In this document: positions 1 to 5,384 of the stretch, in pieces | Layout of the letters: every line of letters begins with the position of its first letter | Numbering within the stretch: position 1 is the first letter of the stretch | NCBI RefSeq assembly: GCF_031426495.1 | Contig: NZ_JANPLK010000053.1 | Location: 1 to 5,384, forward strand | Source of the DNA: Gemmatimonas sp. | Lineage (GTDB): Bacteria; Gemmatimonadota; Gemmatimonadetes; Gemmatimonadales; Gemmatimonadaceae | Length of the DNA: 5,384 nt | Direction of reading: 5' to 3' | Program-made: the position numbers and the translations under genes | The notes under the pieces: generated by a model | What the model was told of the DNA's origin: nothing | The model's input: only the letters and a program-made list of their open reading frames with translations | Databases searched by the model: none

Positions 1-1023
<1,023 letters not shown>

Positions 1024-1027
<4 letters not shown>

Positions 1028-2292
1028 CGACGCGGGCTGAAACGAGCAGAATCTACTTCCGCCGACGCTGGCCCACCGGCAGTCACATCCGATACTGGTC
1101 GTTGTTCGTCATCGAGTCGAGCATCACGCAGTCGTTGCATCAGCGCGGACAAGGAAATCGCGGTGACGTCGCCACCCATCGGCCACTCGTCGCTGCCGCC
1201 GTGCACAACGAACGCAGCGCGCGGTGAGAGATCGTGGCACCCCTCGCGAAACCCCCGCGACACCGTGGGGGCGGTCGAACGCTTGATTTCGATTGCGAAC
1301 TCGACACGACCGCCACGCTCAAACACCAGATCAATCTCTGCGCCGCGCGCTGTGCGCAAGAATGACGGCGTGAGACCAGCGTCTGCGACCGCAATAAGGT
1401 TCTCGATCACGAATCCCTCCCAACTCGGTCCGGCAATCGGGTGACCAAGCAGCGCGTGCGCAGTTTCAATCTCGAGTAGGGCGTGCAGCACTCCGGCGTC
1501 GCGCACGTACACCTTGGGTGAGCGTACGAGGCGCTTGCCAAGATTTCCGCTCCACGGACGCAGCCGACGCACCAGCAGAAGATCCACAAGCAAATCGATG
1601 TAACGACCCACGGCGGGCGAGGAGACGCCCAGGCTGGATGCAAGTCGCGCATGATTGAGCAAACTGCCATGCCCGTGGGCCAGCATCTCCCACAACCGTC
1701 CAACCGCCGCCGCGGGTAGGCGCGGCGCGAACATGGGCACATCCCGCTCGAGGTAACTGCGAAGAAAATCGCGTCGCCACGCGAGGCTCTCACGATCTGA
1801 AGGTGCGGTCACGCTGTCGGGAAAGCCACCGCGGAGCCAGAGCGAGTCGACCACGATGCCGGATTCGCCGATTTCACTGACGTCGATCGGCATCATCTCG
1901 ACATGGGCCACCCGACCGGCGAGCGATTCCGAAGTTTGCTGCATCAGATCGAGTGAGGCCGAGCCAAGCAGCAGAAAGTGCCCGGCTCGTTCGCCGGCAG
2001 CGCGTCGATCATCGATGATGCCACGCAGCGTCTCGAAGAGCTCTGGAGCGCGATGAATTTCGTCGAGCACCACAAGTCGGCGCGGTTGGTCGCGCAGAAA
2101 GGCGTCGGCGTCGGTCAGCCGACGACGATCGGCTGCACGTTCCAAGTCGAGGTACAATCCCTCAGGCGCTCTCGATCGCGCGAGGGATCGTGCGAGCGTC
2201 GTTTTGCCCACCTGGCGCGGTCCGAGAAGCACCACACCCGGCATTTGGCTTAGGCGCTGTTCGACCGTTTCCAGGATCCGCCGAGCAATCAT
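1024..2292 (-). CDS. AAA_14/DUF4143-family ATPase with winged helix and PD-(D/E)xK-like C-terminal domain
   Basis: A 422-residue P-loop ATPase of the AAA_14 (N-terminal) plus DUF4143 (C-terminal) family. Members are common, patchily distributed and functionally uncharacterised. Visible elements are Walker A GPRQVGKTT (24-32), Walker B LVVLDEIH (73-80) and a sensor-1-like LLLGSAS (107-113). The segment FLRSYLERDVP (176-186) follows, then a winged-helix stretch (about 208-265) with the typical LASSLGVSSPAVGRY and KRLVRSPKVYVRD. The C-terminal domain has WEGFVIENL (291-299), Asp321 and EIK (335-337), matching the spacing of a PD-(D/E)xK nuclease-like fold. The first 388 residues match the family's usual extent; about 34 polar residues follow. 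The ATG is the only reasonable start, because an in-frame TGA lies at 2313-2311 with no other start codon between. No Shine-Dalgarno is seen. It precedes and overlaps the kinase gene at 1-1027. Family assignment is firm; cellular role and any nuclease activity are unknown. Confidence 0.95.
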
Positions 2293-2329
2293 TGTTGCAA
2301 ATCTAACGCGTCACGTGCGTTTTGCAACA
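2293..2329. repeat. Perfect 9-bp inverted repeat, operator-like, abutting the ATPase start codon
   Basis: The arms TGTTGCAAA (2293-2301) and TTTGCAACA (2321-2329) are exact reverse complements separated by 19 bases. Their centres lie 28 bp apart, close to three helical turns. The inner arm touches the ATG and the two arms overlap the candidate -10 and -35 boxes. The spacer holds two small palindromes, ACGCGT (2306-2311) and CACGTG (2312-2317). The geometry suits binding by a dimeric regulator that blocks polymerase. An RNA hairpin at the start codon is an alternative only if transcription begins further upstream. The repeat is certain; the operator role is inferred. Confidence 0.6.
2300..2327 (-). 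promoter_or_regulatory. Candidate promoter of the ATPase-kinase unit, possibly leaderless
   Basis: On the coding strand a -35-like TTGCAA (2327-2322) and a -10-like TAGATT (2305-2300) are separated by 16 bases. Each matches the sigma-70 consensus at four of six positions. Only seven bases separate the -10 box from the ATG at 2292, so transcription would start at or next to the A of the start codon and give a leaderless mRNA. The absence of a ribosome binding site agrees with this. The consensus may differ in this organism, so this is a moderate prediction. Confidence 0.4.
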
Positions 2330-2355
2330 TTACTGAGCTATTCTAGGCACGAGTC

Positions 2356-2414
2356 ACACGCCCGCGACGGCCCTGGTTCGATTGGCCGCAGCGACCGTGC
2401 GCCTGACGGCGTGT
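2356..2414. other. Gene-free intergenic stretch with nested weak inverted repeats
   Basis: Between the lipoprotein stop and the ATPase promoter, ACACGCC (2356-2362) pairs with GGCGTGT (2408-2414). Inside it, CGGCC (2368-2372) pairs with GGCCG (2384-2388) across an 11-base loop, and CGCC-TGAC-GGCG (2400-2411) can form a competing small hairpin. No T-run follows in either direction, so it does not qualify as a standard intrinsic terminator. It may slow or end transcription from the lipoprotein gene, or it may be chance in GC-rich DNA. Confidence 0.25.
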
Positions 2415-2428
2415 AAGGGCGAACTGAA

Positions 2429-2926
2429 TCACCGCGCGCCGACGCCCGCTTTGACCTGGCGCGCGTACTCCACTTCGTCGTAGTGCCCCAGCGACGCGGC
2501 GATCAGGCCGTCGGCGCCGATCGTCCACTCCTCGTACCCGCTGATGCGCACCGCCTTGCCCGTTCCGCCGGGGCCCGTGTTCGTGCCGGTGAGTGTCCAG
2601 TGATACACCGGATGCTCGCCATTCGCGGTGAGCGAGTCCATCGCGACGATCATGTCCGGAAACGCGGTCATGAACGCCTGCGCCGACGCGGTGATCGCCT
2701 CCCGCCCAACCGCTGGCGCACCCTCGTTGATTTTCAGCGAGCCCCGCTCGGCGAAGTGCGCTGCCACGCTCGCGGCCTGCTGGCTGCACCAGGCGGCGGT
2801 GTAGCGAGTGGCGAACTCCTTGAGTACGGAATCGTTCACGGCGGACTTCTCCTTGGGCGCACACGCGTTGACGACGAACGTGAGCGCGATTGCGCGTGCG
2901 AATTTGATTGCGAGGCGGCGAGTCAT
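2429..2926 (-). CDS. Predicted lipoprotein with NTF2/SnoaL-like domain
   Basis: A 165-residue protein that starts with a lipoprotein signal peptide. It has a basic N-region (R3, R4, K8, R11), a short hydrophobic core (12-19) and a lipobox V-N-A-C with the lipidated Cys22. Ala at +2 favours the outer membrane. The rest (about 30-155) resembles the SnoaL-like/DUF4440 branch of the NTF2 fold: helix FATRYTAAWCSQQ, then HFAERGSLKI, VGREAI, FMTAFPDM and the strand pair YHWTLTGTN / EEWTIG. This fold often makes a small-ligand pocket, and some members are cyclases or isomerases, but no specific activity can be assigned. The frame stays open upstream to 3082, inside the kinase gene. The ATG at 2926 is chosen because it puts the signal peptide at the N-terminus. 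No Shine-Dalgarno is present. It lies 58 bp after the kinase stop on the same strand, so co-transcription is likely. Whether the two products act together is unknown. Confidence 0.85.
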   Translation of the reverse strand: MTRRLAIKFARAIALTFVVNACAPKEKSAVNDSVLKEFATRYTAAWCSQQAASVAAHFAERGSLKINEGAPAVGREAITASAQAFMTAFPDMIVAMDSLTANGEHPVYHWTLTGTNTGPGGTGKAVRISGYEEWTIGADGLIAASLGHYDEVEYARQVKAGVGAR

Positions 2927-2984
2927 GTGTGATGCCGGAGGGGACGCATGCAGGACCGCGAGTTTCCCAAGCTGAGTGTCGTCC
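2927..2984 (-). other. Short kinase-lipoprotein intergenic spacer
   Basis: The 58 bases between the two genes show no convincing promoter boxes, no hairpin followed by a T-run and no ribosome binding site. The message just before the lipoprotein ATG contains CCTCC, which is the anti-Shine-Dalgarno sequence itself rather than its complement. The simplest reading is that the lipoprotein is read from the kinase transcript. Confidence 0.4.
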
Positions 2985-5384
2985 TCACTTTCGCTCCGCA
3001 CCCGAGCGACGAACGACCCAGATGTTCGCTTCAGTCTGATACGCCCCGTAATACAGCGCGCGACCATCGGGTGCAGCGACAATGCTCCGCATCACGTCAG
3101 CAGGATACGGAAGGCTGTCCAGGATTACCCGCCGCCTCAGCGTCTCGATATCCTGCATCACCAGGCGACCCGCCTGCGTGAAGTACACGACGCTCCGGCT
3201 GCCGGGCAGGAAAGCCATCTCCGGCCCATCTGCATCGTCGCTCAACACGCGCGTCGTGCCGGTCGCCACATCGAACACCGCATTGCCCTTGTAGTTACCC
3301 GCCGGCGAAACAATGCCGCCAGCAATGAATCGTCCATCCGGCGACCACCGAGTGTTGTCCATCCTCCCGATGGGCGTCGTTGGAACGACGAGTGGCGTGC
3401 TGTTGCCTGGGGTCATTGGCCAGGGCGCCGTACCGATCCATGTCATGTTGTTCGTCAGCGAGCTGACGAGCAGCCGCTTGCCGTCCGGCGCAAACACCGG
3501 GTACACGATCTCGGACGGGATGGCCGTTAGCTGCGTTCGCCCGCTGCCATCGAGCCGAACCGACCACCCGTCATACACGCCGCGAGAGTTCGAATGGAAC
3601 GTGAGTGCGCTGCCATCCGGAGTGAAGCGCGGGTTCCAGTCGCGGGCGGCATCGTCCGTCACTCGAGTGAGCTCGCTGCCATTCGTGCGCATCAGGAACA
3701 GGTCCTGCTGCCGGTCCGGCGCGTTCACGAGCGCGAGCCACTTTCCGTCGGGAGATACATCGAACGGTGACAGCACCGCCGTGCGGCGTTGCAACAGCGT
3801 CGTGGCGCCTGCGCGGCCCGTAGTGGCATCGAAATCGATTCGCGCCGGGTTCACGGATTCGATCGAGGACCGGAAGATCAGCGTGTTGCCATCCCGAGAA
3901 AGTCGCGGCATCGACATCGCGACATCGACACCGGCGATGACGAATTCGGGTGCACCGCTCGGCCGTCCGGATTCTTCGTCGACGGTGATGCGCCAGACTC
4001 CCATCGTGCCCCCGCGATCACTCGCGAAGTACAGCGACCTCCCATCGGCAGCCCACTCCGGTGACCAGTCCACGGCGTCGTCACTCGTCACCTCCACGAG
4101 TGCACTCCCATCGGCGCGTACCGTCACCAGATCGCGTCGGCCGCCCTTCACCGTCCAGAATGCAATGCGGGCTCCGGATGGCGACCACGCTGGCTGAAGC
4201 GCCTGCTGATTCGAATCCGCCATCTGCAACATTCGCGTCTGGCCGCTCGCCACATCCACAATTCCAATCCGACCCGTGCCCAGAGTCTGATAAGGCGTGG
4301 TGGACACTTCCGTGGAGAATGCGACCTGTCGTCCGTCTGGCGACCACGTCGGATTCGTGCCTATGCTCGTGAGACGACGGGGCGACTCGCCTGTTGCGCC
4401 AACCACGAAGATGCCACCTTCACCCAGCGCGTACGCGATCTGCTTCCCGTCGGGCGAGTATGCGGGAGACAACTCATCGCGCGTCGTGTCGCCTGCGACC
4501 AGCACTGGATTGCGACCACCGACGCGCTGTACCTGAATGTCGTAGGTGCCGCGCGCATTGCTGGAATACGCGAACGACTCGCCATCCGGCGTGATGCTCG
4601 GGCTGGATTCAACGCCCGACGCGTCGGTGAGCTGCGTGAACGACGACCACTCGCGCACTGTCGGACCGGACCCCGAGCGTCCGGCCCACCATGCCATGGC
4701 AGCAATGGCGATCACGCCAACAAACGCCGCGGCCGCGCGCCACGAGCGCACGCGAGCCGTATTCGCATGTTGTGGACGTGAGGCAACCGACAGGCTTCCC
4801 GCATCGCTCAATGCATCTGCAAATGCCGATGCCGTCGTGAAACGATCATCCGGCAGCTTCTGCACCGCCACCATCACCGCCTGCTCGACGTGCGGCGGCA
4901 CAGTGCTGCGCGTTTGCGTGAGTGGCGCCGGGGGCACCGTGAGCACCCGCGCTACAATCGCCTGCGTGGTTGCGCCGGTGAACGGCGGCTCACCGGCGAG
5001 CATTTCGTATAGCACGCAACCAAGCGCGTAGATGTCGGAACGCCCATCGAGCTCGCGCTCGCCCATCGCCTGCTCAGGACTCATGTAGTGCGGTGTGCCG
5101 AGGCTCATTCCCGTCTCGGTCATCCGACTTCCGCGGTCTGCCTTGTTGGCCGCCAGCGCGATGCCGAAATCCGCGACGATGACTCGCCCGTCCTGGAGCA
5201 GAATGTTTTCCGGCTTGATATCGCGATGCACTACGCCGCGCCGATGCGCGTAGTCCAGTGCGCTGGCGGTTTCACGCGCGATGCGAACGGCTTCTGCAAT
5301 CGGCAGTTGCTTTTCTCGCACCAGGCGGTCGCGAAGGGTTTCGCCCTCCACGAACGGCATGACATAGAACACCGTGCCATCGAC
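2985..5384 (-). CDS. Transmembrane Ser/Thr protein kinase with C-terminal PD40 beta-propeller sensor, N-lobe outside the window
   Basis: A receptor-like Hanks kinase with a cytoplasmic catalytic domain and a large external propeller. The 799 visible residues begin inside the kinase fold at the hinge (VDGTVFYVMPFVEGE), so the glycine-rich loop and ATP-binding Lys are off the right edge. By comparison with the kinase at 1-1027, about 80-85 residues are missing. The GTG at 5372 is an internal Val codon, not the start. Present are HRDIKPEN (53-60), DFG (72-74), the APE-equivalent SPE (102-104), DIYALGCVLYE (117-127) and the late Arg181 in DDRF. A single membrane helix (about 217-234) follows basic residues. 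Beyond it are twelve PD40-type motifs (S/T/A-P-D-G or close variants) starting near 265, 310, 348, 401, 445, 496, 544, 588, 632, 681, 726 and 771, which would build TolB/WD40-like propeller blades. The ligand is unknown. The stop TGA is at 2987-2985. The gene is the likely head of a transcript that includes the lipoprotein. Confidence 0.95.
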   Translation of the reverse strand, partial: VDGTVFYVMPFVEGETLRDRLVREKQLPIAEAVRIARETASALDYAHRRGVVHRDIKPENILLQDGRVIVADFGIALAANKADRGSRMTETGMSLGTPHYMSPEQAMGERELDGRSDIYALGCVLYEMLAGEPPFTGATTQAIVARVLTVPPAPLTQTRSTVPPHVEQAVMVAVQKLPDDRFTTASAFADALSDAGSLSVASRPQHANTARVRSWRAAAAFVGVIAIAAMAWWAGRSGSGPTVREWSSFTQLTDASGVESSPSITPDGESFAYSSNARGTYDIQVQRVGGRNPVLVAGDTTRDELSPAYSPDGKQIAYALGEGGIFVVGATGESPRRLTSIGTNPTWSPDGRQVAFSTEVSTTPYQTLGTGRIGIVDVASGQTRMLQMADSNQQALQPAWSPSGARIAFWTVKGGRRDLVTVRADGSALVEVTSDDAVDWSPEWAADGRSLYFASDRGGTMGVWRITVDEESGRPSGAPEFVIAGVDVAMSMPRLSRDGNTLIFRSSIESVNPARIDFDATTGRAGATTLLQRRTAVLSPFDVSPDGKWLALVNAPDRQQDLFLMRTNGSELTRVTDDAARDWNPRFTPDGSALTFHSNSRGVYDGWSVRLDGSGRTQLTAIPSEIVYPVFAPDGKRLLVSSLTNNMTWIGTAPWPMTPGNSTPLVVPTTPIGRMDNTRWSPDGRFIAGGIVSPAGNYKGNAVFDVATGTTRVLSDDADGPEMAFLPGSRSVVYFTQAGRLVMQDIETLRRRVILDSLPYPADVMRSIVAAPDGRALYYGAYQTEANIWVVRRSGAERK

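Noticed and set aside
2374..2388. GGTTCGATT resembling a tRNA T-loop
   Set aside because: The flanking five-base stem does not pair, and no acceptor, D-arm or anticodon arm can be found around it.
2927..3082. N-terminal extension of the lipoprotein to 3082
   Set aside because: It would overlap the kinase C-terminus by almost 100 bases and bury a good lipoprotein signal peptide 52 residues inside the protein.
3788..3795. GTTGCAAC, sharing the TTGCAAC core of the ATPase palindrome
   Set aside because: It is a single short match inside the propeller kinase coding sequence, without a second arm at the right spacing.
3313..4197. Long plus-strand open frame of 294 codons opposite the propeller kinase
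   Set aside because: It is antisense to well-supported PD40 repeats. Its translation is Ser/Pro/Arg-rich with repeated LPSG-type pieces that mirror the opposite-strand SPDG repeats, and it shows no family features.
2985..4652. Recurring CCATCCGG/CCGTCGGG-like words suggesting a DNA repeat array
   Set aside because: They encode the Pro-Asp-Gly core of protein-level PD40 repeats. Intervening DNA is not conserved and spacing varies, so this is not a CRISPR or tandem DNA repeat.
5370..5372. GTG as the start of the propeller kinase
   Set aside because: The frame stays open to the window edge and the residues upstream (VDGT) continue the kinase fold. A start here would remove the whole N-lobe.

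Overview
This is a GC-rich bacterial segment in which all four protein genes lie on the minus strand and coding is dense. The best guess for the source is Gemmatimonadota. That rests on two large transmembrane Hanks-type Ser/Thr kinases, one with the N-terminal signature ELGGGGMSRVF and one ending in a long PD40 beta-propeller sensor. Acidobacteriota carry similar kinases, so the phylum call is an inference.

Layout in transcription order, right to left. (1) 5384-2985: a membrane Ser/Thr kinase whose N-lobe lies beyond the right edge. It has a kinase C-lobe, one membrane helix and about twelve PD40 repeats. (2) 2926-2429: a small predicted lipoprotein with an NTF2/SnoaL-like fold, 58 bp after the kinase stop and probably co-transcribed. 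(3) 2428-2293: a 136-bp gap holding weak inverted repeats and, next to the following gene, a perfect 9-bp inverted repeat overlapping a candidate promoter. (4) 2292-1024: an AAA_14/DUF4143 ATPase with intact Walker motifs, a winged-helix segment and a PD-(D/E)xK-like C-terminal domain. (5) 1027-1: a second membrane Ser/Thr kinase with a complete catalytic domain and membrane helix. Its external sensor part is cut by the left edge.

The ATPase stop and the second kinase start share an ATGA overlap, so these two genes look translationally coupled. The ATPase start seems to have its own promoter, possibly producing a leaderless mRNA, with an operator-like palindrome covering it. The most unusual point is therefore a two-gene unit in which a DUF4143 ATPase precedes a receptor-like kinase under its own palindromic control region. 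Whether this is a functional pair or a mobile ATPase gene that landed in front of a resident kinase cannot be decided from this window. The rest looks like ordinary signalling-gene content. I saw no rRNA, tRNA, CRISPR array, insertion sequence or credible plus-strand gene.
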